The notes under the pieces: model-generated | The model's database searches: none | Told to the model about the DNA's origin: nothing | The model's input: only the letters and a program-made list of their open reading frames with translations | Shown: piece by piece, positions 1 to 12,966 of the stretch | Position numbering within the stretch: the first letter of the stretch is position 1 | How the letters are laid out: every line of letters begins with the position of its first letter | Made by a program: the position numbers and the translations under genes | Assembly (NCBI GenBank): GCA_009760855.2 | Contig: WPIO01000043.1 | Coordinates: 1,238,001-1,302,000, forward strand | From: Cristatella mucedo | Lineage: Eukaryota > Bryozoa > Phylactolaemata > Cristatellidae | Length of the DNA: 64,000 nucleotides | Direction: 5' to 3'

Positions 1-42
<42 letters not shown>
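1..42. repeat. (CT)n microsatellite
   Basis: Pure CT dinucleotide run at the window edge, so its true length is unknown. It lies in the DUOX intron about 85 bases before the exon at 128. Confidence 0.95.
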
Positions 43-45
<3 letters not shown>

Positions 46-127
46 TCGAACCATGACCTTTGCGAGCGCATAGCGGGTGCACTGTAGCTGACTGACCGGC
101 GCCATGCGCTTCTGTCGTGCTTTGCAG

Positions 128-516
128 GCGTGACTGCTCTCATATTCAAGAAGCCCGCCAACTTCCAGTACCGCTCGGGCCAGTACATGCGCATCGCGTG
201 CATCCCGCTGGGCAAGTACGAGTACCATCCGTTCACGCTCACGTCGGCTCCGCACGAGGACCACCTGTCGGTGCACGTGCGCATGGTCGGGCCGTGGACG
301 CGCAACCTGCGCCAGACGTACGACCCGGCGACACTGCAGGGCAGCCCCTACCCAAAGCTCTATCTGGACGGACCGTTCGGCAAGGGCCACCAGGACTGGT
401 ACCGGTTCGACGTGTCGGTGCTGGTCGGCGGCGGCATCGGCGTGACGCCGTTCGCGTCGATCCTCAAGGACATCGTGCACAAGTCGAAGAGCGGCCTCAA
501 GTTCCAGTGTAAGAAG
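128..516 (+). CDS. DUOX: Dual oxidase (DUOX), exon with FAD/NADPH-binding domain (partial gene)
   Basis: First of four visible exons of a dual oxidase, the membrane NADPH oxidase that passes electrons from cytosolic NADPH via FAD and haem to oxygen, giving H2O2. The exon follows acceptor TTTGCAG and ends at AAG before donor GTGAGG. Its first two bases complete a split codon, probably Gly. It encodes the flavin motif HPFTLTSAP (226-252), the [11 protein letters not shown] segment (about 349-381) and the NADPH-binding glycine motif GGGIGVTPF (427-453), and ends in FQCKK. These motifs and their spacing match the dehydrogenase domain of animal DUOX; the HHYENF end of the last exon agrees. The peroxidase-like, EF-hand and transmembrane parts lie upstream of the window. 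An open frame running past the donor to 747 is intron read-through. Confidence 0.95.
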
Positions 517-1031
517 GTGAGGGACAAAGCGGCAGCGGTCGCTCTGCCTCCCCCTCCCTCTCCTCGCCGATCTGTCGACGGCGCCCTGACTTGTGTGACT
601 CCTCCCTGCCGGCAAACGGATGCACGAATTAGTGGCTGCATGCTTTGCGAGCGCTTCACAGCCGAAGGCCTTTGGATGCCAGTGCTGTCTTGCTTTCCGG
701 CTGCCGTGCAGCCATCTTTCTCCTCCTCCTCCTCCCCCCTCGTGTGAAGTTGTAGATGGTCTCCCCCCCCCCCCGTCCTATTCAGTTGAGCTGCTTCGTC
801 GCCAGTCGAAGATCTGTAGGCCGTGCCTGCAGAGCCGTTCAGCTGCACGAGTCACGGCTGATCTGATTGTCGGCTTATCGTCCCCCTGCACTGCTGCTAG
901 TGCTGCCTGCTGCTGCCGGTTGTTTTGCTTCCATAGGGGGAGGGTAGTGCAAAGGTTAAGGTAGAGGTGGGGATGCTGAATATCCTCCGACTGCTGCCTG
1001 GCGAAGCTAGAATGGTCCTTCGCTCGCTCTC

Positions 1032-1190
1032 GCTGGTTTGGCCAAGTAGTTAAGGTGCTTGCCTCGAACTAAGGTCAAGATCAATTACTGCCGGCAGCAG
1101 TCGTGGGCCTGAGCCCTGGAACACATGTGAAGCACCTTTGATAGAGATTAAATTATCTTAGGGTGCTACACAAATAAATGAGTTATATTT
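1032..1190 (+). mobile_element. SINE-1 copy (tRNA-derived SINE with LINE-B-like tail)
   Basis: Begins with a tRNA-like head (GCTGGTTTGGCCAAGTAGTTA, A-box-like, then a diverged T-arm GTGGGCCTGAGCCC) and ends in a tail of the AGAGATTAAATTATCTTAGGG type. The same order is seen at 12840-12966 and 31766-31905. This copy is diverged, with extra bases between the head and the B-box-like part. Confidence 0.75.
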
Positions 1191-1239
1191 TTATGGAGAA
1201 TGATAGCCCAAGTTAAAGATGCATTGATTCAAAAGCCTC

Positions 1240-1505
1240 ATTTATGTAATAATAATAATGATTATTATTTTTATGCATTTATTTAGCACCATCAGAGAAC
1301 TTCACTTCTTCTAAGTCATTTACATGTGCTGTAAAGGAATAATAATAATAATAATGCACTTGATAGAGCGCCCTCAGAGAACTCAATCTCTCTCTAGGCG
1401 CTTTACATTTGCTGCAAAGGGAAATGCAATTGAATGGTGAGTAAAATCATGCTTGAAAAACAAACAAAATGAATAACATGGTTAGGGGTGACATGCACAT
1501 ATGCT
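1240..1505 (-). mobile_element. LINE-B 3' tails, two adjoining copies
   Basis: Two successive tails in minus orientation, each led by (AAT)n and followed by the complement of the AGCGCC...GAGAT...GGGCGCT stem-like tail. The second continues into the TTTGCAGC and GTGACATGCAC segments typical of the LINE-B 3' end. The (AAT)n between them suggests one inserted into or next to the other's tail. Confidence 0.75.
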
Positions 1506-1612
1506 GTAAAGGAAGCATGATTATCTGCCAGAAGCAGGCACTAGCAGCACCAGACAGCTTTAGCAGCTACTGCAGCTGCTGAAGACTGAGATACATTACA
1601 TCAAGACTAAAT

Positions 1613-1905
1613 AGGTGTTACGCAGGAGAGTTTTATATAGCGCACTCAAAGCCGAAGCGGCTCTTGGTACACATTCGGTAGGTAGCAGACTTCACCTCAC
1701 GCAACAAATAGAAAGTGGGAAGCATAGCTGAGTCAGGACGGCAGTTGAGATGGTAGCATGAAAGTAGCAGCTCGGGACCGATGGAAAGGGTGTGCCACAG
1801 TCGGCAGCAGGAGAGTTTATGTGGCATAAGAATTGTGGCAATGAGTTCCAAAGTGTAGGACCTGCAGAGCAAATGCTTGTGTCCCCAACGGTCTTTAAGT
1901 AACAG
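1613..1905 (-). mobile_element. LINE-A 3' fragment
   Basis: Reverse-strand match to the last ~290 bp of LINE-A, including the C-terminal RMRTESRLGCEC-type coding end and the GTTACGCAGGAGAG start of the 3'UTR. It is 5'-truncated and carries many substitutions. Confidence 0.8.
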
Positions 1906-3216
1906 TCGGGAGCATGGTGCAGAGTAAAAGCCTATTTAGGTTGACAGGTGGGGTCTCGATGGCCTCGGGGAGTGGTCTTGGCACTTGGCTTGCACTTCAC
2001 GACCAGGATCGTAAAGTGCAAGGCCCCATTGCTTACCGAGGGGGCCCCCTCTCCCTACTGGGGCAGTGGGCAATGCTTCTTCTTTGCATGCAGCAAGCGC
2101 CAAATGCTCGTTGGCAAAGCTTTACGGGTGCATTTGGTTTTGCAGCAGTAATAAATGAACCTCCCCCTTCCCCACTTCGGGTTCGCGGCCCTCCGCGGCA
2201 CGCTGAACCACTGCACCAGCAACGTTACCCACTGGTGACTGTTCACGTCCCAGAGGTGAACGTTGCCATTTAGCGAGAGCATGCCATGTCCTGCTGGTTG
2301 GCATGTAGCAGCAGATAAGCTATCACCGAGGCTTGCAGTGGACAATAAAGGATATGCTCACTATTCAGGACTGGAGCCGACGACCTGGATAGCAAAGAGT
2401 GAGCATGTCACCCCTGGGCTGAGACCCAGCTATAACTGTTCCTTCCAGAAGAGTTTCCAGTTTAAGCTGGCATTAGAAGGGGGTGGTGCAGCCGCCTCGC
2501 TCGCTGGTGCTCCTCTCCGATGATGCTCAATGCTCTGCTGCTTGGGCTAGTCATCGAGTTTGGCCGACGGGTGGCTGTAGCCCTCTTAGCCTATAGCCCT
2601 TACCTTCCTCTCCCCTCCCATTCTCTAGACGAAAGAGCCGGTAGAGGGCTGGTGAGGGTGGTGCTTTGACCGAGGAGTGGTTCAACAGAACGGGGCATGC
2701 TAGCTATAAAGAAACGGCAGGCCAGTTTTTTCCAAGCCCGAGACCCAGGCGTAGAGCATAGATCGTTTGCCATAGCCCGTGGCTCACTGTCAGTGACTCT
2801 GCCCTGCCTGCAGGCCGGCTTGCATGAGTCGAGAATCTTCGGGGCTGGCTATTGATAACCTAGTTCTTACCCTGGGCACTTCCCGGCAGTATTTGCTTAG
2901 CACTGTCTGCTAATCTCTACTGCTTACACTGACAAAAATTATTGGCAGCCATTCTTTTGGCATTATCACACCAGGCTAAGTATCGCACAGTACTGCTTGC
3001 TTTTTGGAATCTAGCTGTTTACCTTGTACCAACCTCAAATCATTTGGAGCCGGGTTTTGAGTGATAACCGAAACAAACGAAACCCACTGGAAACAAACAC
3101 TTCCCACCCGGAGCTCTAGCTATCTAGCATGGACATTCTGTGCTCTTCTACCGGCCGTCACTACTGTGCCTATCTATGCTCAGTGCTAGTGGCTCGTGTG
3201 CAGCCACTTCACTTGC

Positions 3217-3219
<3 letters not shown>

Positions 3220-3261
<42 letters not shown>
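3220..3261. repeat. (TC)n microsatellite
   Basis: About 21 uninterrupted TC units inside the DUOX intron. Confidence 0.95.
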
Positions 3262-3263
<2 letters not shown>

Positions 3264-3331
3264 AGCGGCTGACCTGCTGTCAGAACGACAGCCACATAAT
3301 TTAGTGGGGCTGCTAACAGCTGCCATTAGTG

Positions 3332-3626
3332 AAAGTAAAGTTTTCTTACGCAACGACAACTACTCTCCTACTGCCGACTATGGCACATCCTTTTCAGCGG
3401 TCCTGAGCTACTACTTCTATGCTACTCACTACCTCAACTGCTCTCCTGGCTCTGCTATGCTTCCCACTTTTTCTTTGTTGCGTGAAACGAAGTCTGTTGG
3501 GTACCGAATGCGTACCGAAAGCCGCTTAGGCTGTGAGTGCGCTATGCAAAACTCTCCTGCATAACACCCACATGGTCTTTATGACTTTGTGGAGTTACAG
3601 ACGGAGATACATTACTTTAAAGTAAA
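3332..3626 (+). mobile_element. LINE-A 3' end insertion with 8-bp target-site duplication
   Basis: A 5'-truncated LINE-A copy (3340-3618) covering the ORF2 C-terminus, stop codon and short 3'UTR ending GGAGATACATTAC. It is flanked by the direct repeat AAAGTAAA at 3332-3339 and 3619-3626. This is the clearest LINE-A target duplication in the window and fits target-primed reverse transcription. Confidence 0.85.
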
Positions 3627-4060
3627 CGGCTGCCAAAGAGCCTTGGCAGAAGAGCCTATTCTCCTCCACTCGGTCTGCCCACGTGGGCAGGCGCACTTCG
3701 AGACTCGAAAACGACAACCTGGATCGTGGAGTGCTGGCACTGCCGGTTATCGGATTTCCGGTGTTGAACCCGCCACGTCTAACTGGCCTCGCATCTCATG
3801 GTTTAGCCGCAAACCATTCTTGGCATTGGCATATGAAAATTGAGCGTTGGGGGCGGCAGGGGGGACCAAGGTGATAGTGATATATCGGTGCTATATAGCC
3901 GCGTGCTCTACTCCCCTGCCGTAGCCGTAGCCGTAGCTACCTCGTTGTTCTGCATTCTCGAAGGCCATCGCGCTACTTACCGACAAAAAGCGGGCTCGAA
4001 GGCATGAACGCTGCACGTGGCCATACTCTTGGCAGCTCAGCAGCTGCGCTCGCCCCGGGC

Positions 4061-4560
4061 GCTCGCCAGTCGGGGCGAGCGCTCGCCAGTCGGGGCGAGC
4101 GCTCGCCAGTCGGGGCGAGCGCTCGCCAGTCGGGGCGAGCGCTCGCCAGTCGGGGCGAGCGCTCGCCAGTCGGGGCGAGCGCTCGCCAGTCGGGGCGAGC
4201 GCTCGCCAGTCGGGGCGAGCGCTCGCCAGTCGGGGCGAGCGCTCGCCAGTCGGGGCGAGCGCTCGCCAGTCGGGGCGAGCGCTCGCCAGTCGGGGCGAGC
4301 GCTCGCCAGTCGGGGCGAGCGCTCGCCAGTCGGGGCGAGCGCTCGCCAGTCGGGGCGAGCGCTCGCCAGTCGGGGCGAGCGCTCGCCAGTCGGGGCGAGC
4401 GCTCGCCAGTCGGGGCGAGCGCTCGCCAGTCGGGGCGAGCGCTCGCCAGTCGGGGCGAGCGCTCGCCAGTCAGTCGGGGGCGAGCGCTCGCCAGTCGGGG
4501 CGAGCGCTCGCCAGTCGGGGCGAGCGCTCGCCAGTCGGGGCGAGCGCTCGCCAGTCGGGG
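4061..4560. repeat. 20-bp palindromic minisatellite, about 25 units
   Basis: Tandem array of a 20-bp unit containing the perfect 14-bp palindrome GGCGAGCGCTCGCC plus the linker AGTCGG. I count 24 full units and one partial. All are identical except the one at 4461-4485, which has an extra AGTC and one extra G (25 bp). It sits about 105 bp upstream of the DUOX acceptor at 4665. The unit has no stop codon in any frame, which creates long spurious reading frames on both strands. Confidence 0.97.
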
Positions 4561-4665
4561 CCGCCCCCGAGGGCCCATCGCTGGCGGCCTCGTGCTTCTC
4601 CTTCTGCTCGCTCCTCTTTTCCTCCGTCCTCCGTCCGTAATTTCGTCTGCGCATCGTCGTTCGAG

Positions 4666-4821
4666 GTGTACTTCATGTGGATCACCCAGAGCCAAAAGCA
4701 GTTCGAGTGGCTCGTCGACATCATCAAGGAACTGGAGGATGCCGACGAGAGGAACCTCGTGTCGGTGCACGTGTTCATCACGCAGTTCTACGAGCGCTTC
4801 GACATCCGGACGACCATGCTG
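4666..4821 (+). CDS. DUOX: Dual oxidase, internal exon (NADPH-binding region)
   Basis: Phase-0 exon of 156 nt between acceptor TTCGAG and donor GTACTG. It encodes 52 residues beginning VYFMWITQSQKQFEW and ending RFDIRTTML, the segment between the glycine-rich motif and the YICERHF segment in DUOX proteins. Joining it to the exon at 128-516 gives FQCKK|VYFMW with no frame change. The pyrimidine tract lies 15-60 bases upstream of the acceptor, just after the minisatellite. Confidence 0.95.
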
Positions 4822-5123
4822 GTACTGCGCCGCAACTGCCGGGACGGTGGGGTTAGGGGTCTGCTCCCACAGAGCAGCGCCAGGGAAACATGGCACCGCT
4901 GATGGTGCCTACGCGATGGCCTTGACCTGCGCTATATTTGACCTGCACGGTGCGCTCTCACGAGGAAGATGTTTGGCTGCTACCCACCACCACCACCACC
5001 CTGATCTCTGCTCCCGGCACTGCAACGGCCCCATAATGGCGAGCAAAGGTCGAGCTGGCAATTGCGCTTCCTTGCAAACCGTTCGTAATCGTCTTGCTTG
5101 GCTCTCTCGCTCTCTCCGTGTAG
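4822..5123 (+). other. DUOX intron, 302 bp
   Basis: GTACTG donor and CCGTGTAG acceptor. It contains a short (CCA)n run at about 4984-5000 and nothing else recognisable. Confidence 0.85.
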
Positions 5124-5252
5124 TACATATGCGAGCGGCACTTCCAGAAGCTGTCTGGTCGCAGCTTGTTCACGGGTCTGCTGTCGCTGACTCATTTCGG
5201 TCGACCCGATATGGTCACGTTCCTGGACACCATCCAGAAGCAGCACACGAGG
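5124..5252 (+). CDS. DUOX: Dual oxidase, internal exon
   Basis: Phase-0 exon of 129 nt (43 residues) after acceptor CCGTGTAG and before donor GTGAGC. It reads [19 protein letters not shown] at its start, then LTHFGRP and IQKQHTR. YICERHF and THFGRP are conserved in the DUOX C-terminal domain. It continues the frame from TTML and runs into [10 protein letters not shown] of the last exon. Confidence 0.95.
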
Positions 5253-6419
5253 GTGAGCGGATGCACCAACGGCAGCAGCAGAGCAGCTCACGCCGTCCGG
5301 CCCCCTGCCCCAGACTTGCCTCTTTGTCAAAGTGGCTGGCTAACGTGCCGTGCAGCCGTGCAATGGTGCAAGCAAGCAGAGCATATTGTCACGACGGTGG
5401 TGCCCACGCGGCTGAGCTCGAGCAGAGTGCAGTCGTGTGGGCTGCGCATTACATGATCCGTTGGGGCAAACTGAGGAACCGGGGATGCCAGAGTGGTGGT
5501 GGTGGTGGTGGTGGTTTTTGTTTACGTCGGTGCACCCGACCCCCACCATCCCCTCCCCACCCTGCATTCCAGCTTCCTGCTTCTCGTGTTGTCCGGTTGA
5601 TCGAGGGAACTGTAGTCATTATCTGATCCAGAAGGTGGGTGATTCAGCTAGTCGCTTTAACCTCTGCTACTTGTGAATTGCTGTGCCTTCTACTTCCTTT
5701 CACCTCGATGTAGCCTACCATAAATAATTGCAGCACTCAAATCCACGACCTGGGTTATGAAGTTCGAGTACTTGACCCTGGGTTGAAAAGCCCAGGGGTA
5801 GTTCCACCAGGGCTAGCTTCTGTCCGTTGCCATGTTGTGTCAGCTGCTTAACCTGGTTTCCAATGCCTGTTGCTGAAGGAGAGCAGCTTGTCGGCATGTC
5901 TGCCTGATCGCTTGTCTGTGCTTCCGGTTCGTCTTTGCATTCTTTTCCCCACGTGCCCCTCCCTGCAGCCACCAGGACTGGTTAATAAGATGCTGAGTAC
6001 GCTAAAATAGATTGCAGTCGTTCTTTGGGATCGGCGCCATAGCCCGTGCGAAACCAGTATCGATCAAGAGCATCTGCAAATGCTGGCACCCGTTGATGTG
6101 TGCTGCCTTTTCCTCCCACACAGCTTTTGTTCAAGAGCATCAGCCACTGCTGACCCACGGGCTGGCAGCACTGGATATCTGGTCCCTCCCTTCGTCTGCC
6201 AGCCAGCTAGCTACGTGCTCAGCTGCTGACCTAACCACACTGGAATGGGTCCAATCTTGACTAATCTTCTAGAGGGGCTTGAGAACCTTTTGTAGGGCTG
6301 GAAATGGGCTGCAAATTCGACTTAGCCATTAGCCGGGTTTATAAGGGACTTGAGACATCTGGGAAGCTGCCAGTAGAACTGTATTGTTCTCCAAGCAATA
6401 ATGTTTTTTATTTTGTCAG
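5253..6419 (+). other. DUOX intron, 1167 bp
   Basis: GTGAGC donor and TTTTGTCAG acceptor. Contains a (GGT)n run at about 5493-5516 and otherwise unique-looking sequence with no coding signal. Confidence 0.8.
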
Positions 6420-6551
6420 GTATCCAAGATCGGCGCCTTTAGCTGTGGTCCCCCGGGGATGACGCACACAGTGGACGAAGCCTGCTCCTATCTCAACAAG
6501 CGGAGATCTGCATCCGACTCAGTGTTTGTTCATCATTACGAGAACTTTTGA
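6420..6551 (+). CDS. DUOX: Dual oxidase, last exon with stop
   Basis: Terminal coding exon of 132 nt after acceptor TTTTGTCAG. It encodes [21 protein letters not shown] and ends HHYENF before TGA (6549-6551). CGPPGM (6444-6461) is the C-terminal NADPH-binding motif, and a terminal aromatic Phe is standard for NOX/DUOX enzymes. Coding exons seen here total 806 nt (about 268 codons). No frameshift or in-frame stop is present, so the gene looks functional. Confidence 0.95.
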   Translation, partial: VSKIGAFSCGPPGMTHTVDEACSYLNKRRSASDSVFVHHYENF

Positions 6552-7302
6552 TCACAGCTGTAATGTCGGCAACAAATTGTGCTGTTTGGGCTTACTTCTC
6601 TTGTGTTTTCACGTCAATGTAGCCTGGTCTCACGACAGTTTGCCTCTCGTGCCTGACGGTTTCCACGTGCTGATTGCAACACCCATCGGCTGTCACGTGC
6701 TGAAGAGATGCTGCTGATACGAAATCTTGTGCTACTGGAATGGTAAACTATCATACGAATGCCTGCAGGAGGCTTGCTAACTGTACTCTGACCATATGTG
6801 AAATACTTCCGGAGCGACCGAGGCTGCAGTCCACCGTATCTTCAAGGCATGTTGGCATCAAATGTGCAGCATGTTGCCGACTTCTCTCACAAAGCTTCCT
6901 GTTACCAAGCATTACCAACTTTTATTCATGTGGTTATTAAATTTGTTATGTGCCAAGTGTATTTTTAATCTGCCTTTGTCTTCATTTGACCGAAGCTCGT
7001 GCACAGCAAAGTCAACCTTAAATCAATGTGGCACAAAACGTTCCGTGCAATTTGCCGTATGCATTTCCATCAGATGGGATCGCTTCAGCATTTTTCAAAT
7101 GTCTCAATCTTCAGCAGCTAGTGACTGTACATCTACCCGTGTGGCATAAATTGCCTCAGTAAACCCAAATTAGACTGGCTGTGCCAAATCTTTAATTTGG
7201 CCATCCAAAGTCACTCAACGATAATAGACTTAAGCAAATCTGCAGAGGCAGCCGCATAAACAACTTAAGCACGTTTAGCATACAGCGATAACAGTCATTC
7301 TC
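6552..7302 (+). other. DUOX 3'UTR and flanking sequence
   Basis: No open frame of note. ATTAAA at 6936-6941 is a possible poly(A) signal about 385 bases after the stop; I see no AATAAA nearer. The rest, up to the LINE start near 7303, has nothing I recognise. Confidence 0.45.
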
Positions 7303-8510
7303 GAGTGCCTCTCACCTCGCCTGGGCATCACTGGTGCTGCACTGATAAACTGAATGCTTATCTTGCCAATATTCGACTCTGGATGTCGAAAAATTTCTTG
7401 AAACAATGATAAAACTTCCTGAAATTAAATGACGATAAAACCGAACTGCTACTCATAGGACACCCTAAGCGTGTGGCTAGATTAGAAGGCTTTGCTCCTC
7501 TAAGGGGTGATGCTGTTGTGCGACCATCACCACGTGCTCGACATTTAGGTGCCGTTTTCGACGCTTGCCTAAAATTTTAAAACTTTTAGAAGGCTGCTTC
7601 TACAGCTAGCCATCACGTCCGATCCCTATCCAAGATTATGAGCTGTCTTCCAGTGGCTTGTAAAAAATTTAACTAGCTCCTTAGTTCTGTCTCGTCTTGA
7701 TTATTGCAATTCCCTTTTGGCTGGGCAACTGAAAAGGCCACTGCAGCTGCTATGAATATGGCTGCAATGCTGGTTTGCAAATTCCAGAGGTTTGACCGCA
7801 GTTTGTTCGCAGTCTGTTGATCAACTGCCGCAGAGCTGAGTTCTGATGCTGACCCACATGGCCAGCCACGGTTTGGCGCCTTCGTACCTAGCTGGACTGC
7901 TGCATCAGTTTCAGCCCTCGCGTGCCCTTAGGTCCTGTATGGACATAAATTAGCTGTTCCATTCCTGCTCTTAAAGACCGTTGGCGACAGCTTTTGCTCT
8001 TCAGGTCCTAGACTGTGGAACTCTTCCACGATTCTTACGCAACGACAAGCTAGTCTCTGCTGCCGACTATGGCTCACCTTTCTCAGATGTCCTGAGCTGC
8101 TACCTCCATGCTACTCAGCACCTCAAATCCCCTGAGTGCAATGTGTTCACTTTCTTTATTGCTGAGATGGTCTTGTTGGCTACCGAAACCTTATAAAAAG
8201 CCGCTCAAGCTAGTCTGTGTGCTATACCGACTTGTTACATGCATACAATGGCTCAGTTCCCATCTCGTGGGGAACAAGGGTGTGCACTTACAAAGATCAT
8301 CAAGGAATCAATGACGAATGGGGCACCTCGGGGCTCTGGGCTGGTCCGGTTCTTTTCCCAGTTTATTACACTTGCCCGGTTGCCGACGTGATTGCCAGGC
8401 ACAATCTAGGCATTCACGTCGAGGCAGATTACTGCTCAGTTGTACCCTTGCTTTGATCCTTCCCAGTCCCCCATGTCCAATTCAACTCCTTTGGTAATGT
8501 ATTGATTACA
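7303..8510 (+). mobile_element. LINE-B copy split by a LINE-A fragment
   Basis: A LINE-B piece at 7303-7345 (RT region, CTGGGCATCACTGGTGCTGC) resumes at about 8222 with the adjoining LINE-B sequence (CAATGGCTCAG ... through the PQG and YADD regions, decayed). Between them, 7346-8221 is LINE-A from the segment just after YADD to near the ORF2 end. Both parts have frameshifts and stops. The LINE-A part lacks its own 3' tail. Confidence 0.75.
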
Positions 8511-9085
8511 TTCACAGAGCAACTTCCTTAGGCTAATTTTTAGGAACTTACTTGACTGTACTTGAACGAAACAGAACTGAGCAAACTTGAGCAACTTTCT
8601 TAGGTGTAAGCCAACTAGCTAGCTGTGGACATACCATGTTTCAGCAATCAGAAAAACGCTCATAATCGGCTGCCAGCAATATGCGCGAAATCTAGGGTGT
8701 CCTGTTTCAGTCATTTCGTTGGACGACCACTTAAGCTTCTGTCAAGCTTGCTACATTTTAAAAATTATGGCTTGCTTAGACGAAAATATTGTTCGCATTA
8801 TCCATGCCTTTGATTTGTATAACCCAGTGCCTATCTTCCACTATTCCCTATCTTCCGTTCTATGAAGCGCTCTTGTTAGGCCAGTCGTACTTGGGTCTTT
8901 TTAGTGTATGGGGTGTTCTCGCGTAATTGTCATTTTCCATAGCCCCATCTTATCAGCCTATTCTTAGCATCGTTTCTGATACTTGTTCTGACTTAATGTT
9001 AAGTATCTTTGAACTAGTACATCACAATTAAGATTATTCGTACCTTAACAAAAATAAAATGCAGCAATACAAGTAACCTTCATAA
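8511..9085. other. Intergenic, nothing recognised
   Basis: AT-rich spacer between the LINE-B remnant and the polyubiquitin 3' end. No open frame, repeat unit or RNA gene that I can support. Confidence 0.5.
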
Positions 9086-9091
9086 TTTATT
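9086..9091 (-). terminator. Polyubiquitin poly(A) signal AATAAA
   Basis: AATAAA on the minus strand, 21 bases after the polyubiquitin stop. This implies a very short 3'UTR. Confidence 0.8.
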
Positions 9092-9112
9092 GAAACCAGG
9101 TGCTTAAATTTA

Positions 9113-11370
<2,258 letters not shown>

Positions 11371-11391
11371 GCAACAGACGGAAGTGTGGAG

Positions 11392-11399
11392 TATATATA
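11392..11399 (-). promoter_or_regulatory. Polyubiquitin TATA box
   Basis: TATATATA inside the perfect 14-bp palindrome GAGTATATATACTC (11389-11402). It lies about 52 bases upstream of the predicted 5'UTR donor, which leaves room for a start site near 11365. Confidence 0.6.
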
Positions 11400-11402
11400 C
11401 TC

Positions 11403-12835
11403 TACCTGACCCGGACCCGGATCAATAAGCATGACGTACACAATTTATCGCAGTTATGTGTCTTTCCCGCAATAAAATGATCATAAACATTTACTAAATA
11501 TTAATAATAAATACGAAATCACTTTCGTGTTTAGTAATTCGATTAGTCACAAAATGAATTGGTTCTACCCAAGTCAGCTGGAAATTACGTCACGGGATTT
11601 CCAGCCATCGGGATTTCCAGTCGTCACTATTTACGGCGTGGTCATGCAATTTTGTGCCGCGAGTGTGACGAGGCTTATTTTTTCATTAGTACTTGATTGC
11701 ACGCTGCTTACTTTGAAGTTTGTGGCAGATTTAGTCATTCATGTACTACGATCGCACTCGAAATGTATTGCATCCGCCCACCGCTGGGAACCCACCGTCG
11801 ATTATACCGACTTAACCTGCCTTTTACCGGTCGATAGTCACACGCATAGTTCTCTAGTAGCTATCAGCAGTAGTTGCAATGTCGGCAGTCGTGCAGTGAA
11901 TGAAACGAAAGCTCGTAGTACTCGCGGAAATAGTACCCCACGACGGCTTCCGTATTGCGGGGTGGCCGAAATCAGCGCTTATTACTGCATACTACATCCG
12001 TACATCTCAAGCCTTGTGATCGTAGCTATTTACGATCCGACCTTGTGACATTTAGACCAATTCTGACGACGGAACCTGTCGGAAGCCCGTAGAAAGCTCC
12101 TCCGTAGAGAAGTGCCTGTCTCTTTAAGTGAAAGCCCATTCAAGAGATGTGCCGCGGCCAACTAAATGCTACTCAATAAGGCATAAATCAGGCCCCCAGG
12201 CAGCGAAAACCGAAGCTTCGCACACTCGGACGTACTTATCGCGAATTGCCATGCTGGCATATGTCAGCCTGCTCCCGACGCACGGCTGGCACTTTTAATG
12301 AATCCACTACAATCCAGACTGCAATGGAAGAGCTCGGTGGGCATTGCCGGGGCCGGGGCCGGCGACTCATTCTCATGGCTCTTCGGACAGGAAGCAAGTG
12401 TTATTGGGCGTCTTGGAACCAGGGCGAATGCCTTTATATCGACTAGCTGTACCCTGGCTTAGTATGCTTTATCAGGATAGCTGATTCCTTTGCTGTAGAT
12501 GTCAGCCAGCCGGCTGAAGTAAAGAAATGTTGGCAGGCCTCGAAATGCCAGCTTGGCATCATTAAACACAGCACTCAAGTGGACATAAAACGTGGCTCTG
12601 AGATGCAGTTGGGACGATTTTAGGCGCTTGAAGCTTTGGAGAAAAGTTAGGTAAGTATCAAGTGGACCATCAGCTGGGCAGGCATTGTACAGCCAGGTTT
12701 TCTGCCTCAAATCGTTTAGCTCCACCTCAAACCAACCTCAAATCCTTTGTAGACGGTGCCTGTAGTTCGTACGCTCCCAAATTCAAGAACTCATACCCGA
12801 CTGATATCATACTAATCCCTGACTTGAGATTGAAA
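11403..12835. other. Intergenic, no supported gene
   Basis: An open frame of 173 codons at 11527-12048 (+) has no ATG at its start, no recognisable domain and no splice context, so I do not call it. The rest holds no repeat I can place. The region adjoins the polyubiquitin promoter and may include its distal elements. Confidence 0.4.
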
Positions 12836-12839
12836 AAGA

Positions 12840-12966
12840 AGCTGGTTTGGTCCAGCGGTTAATCGCCCCGACCAAGGTCTGGCTGATGTCGTGGGCTCGA
12901 GCCTCGTGGCATATGTGAAGCACCTGAATAGAGATCAAGTTCTCTTAGGGCGCTATATAAATGAAT
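12840..12966 (+). mobile_element. SINE-1 copy
   Basis: Good copy: A-box-like TGGTTTGGTCCAGCGGTTAA, B-box-like GGGCTCGAGCC, then AAGCACCTGAATAGAGAT and GGGCGCTATATAAATGAATTATAT. A LINE-A copy starts directly after its AT-rich end. Confidence 0.85.

Larger units (their letters stand above)
517..4665 (+). other. DUOX intron, 4.1 kb, filled with retroelement debris
   Basis: Donor GTGAGG at 517 and acceptor ending TTCGAG at 4665. From left to right it holds a SINE-1 copy, minus-strand LINE-B tails, a minus-strand LINE-A fragment, unexplained sequence at about 1906-3219, a (TC)n run, a plus-strand LINE-A 3' end with an 8-bp target duplication, and the 20-bp minisatellite. No further exon is needed: residues on either side join as CKK|VYF, as in DUOX. 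Confidence 0.85.

Noticed and set aside
4061-4560. CRISPR-like array
   Set aside because: Units are directly abutting with no unique spacers, in a eukaryotic intron. It is a minisatellite.
3973-5626. Very long open frames on both strands across the minisatellite (up to 540 codons)
   Set aside because: The 20-bp unit has no stop in any frame, so all six frames stay open. The true coding exons here are DUOX exons in a different frame.
11527-12048. 173-codon open frame upstream of polyubiquitin
   Set aside because: No ATG at the start, no recognisable domain and no splice or promoter support. Length alone is not convincing.
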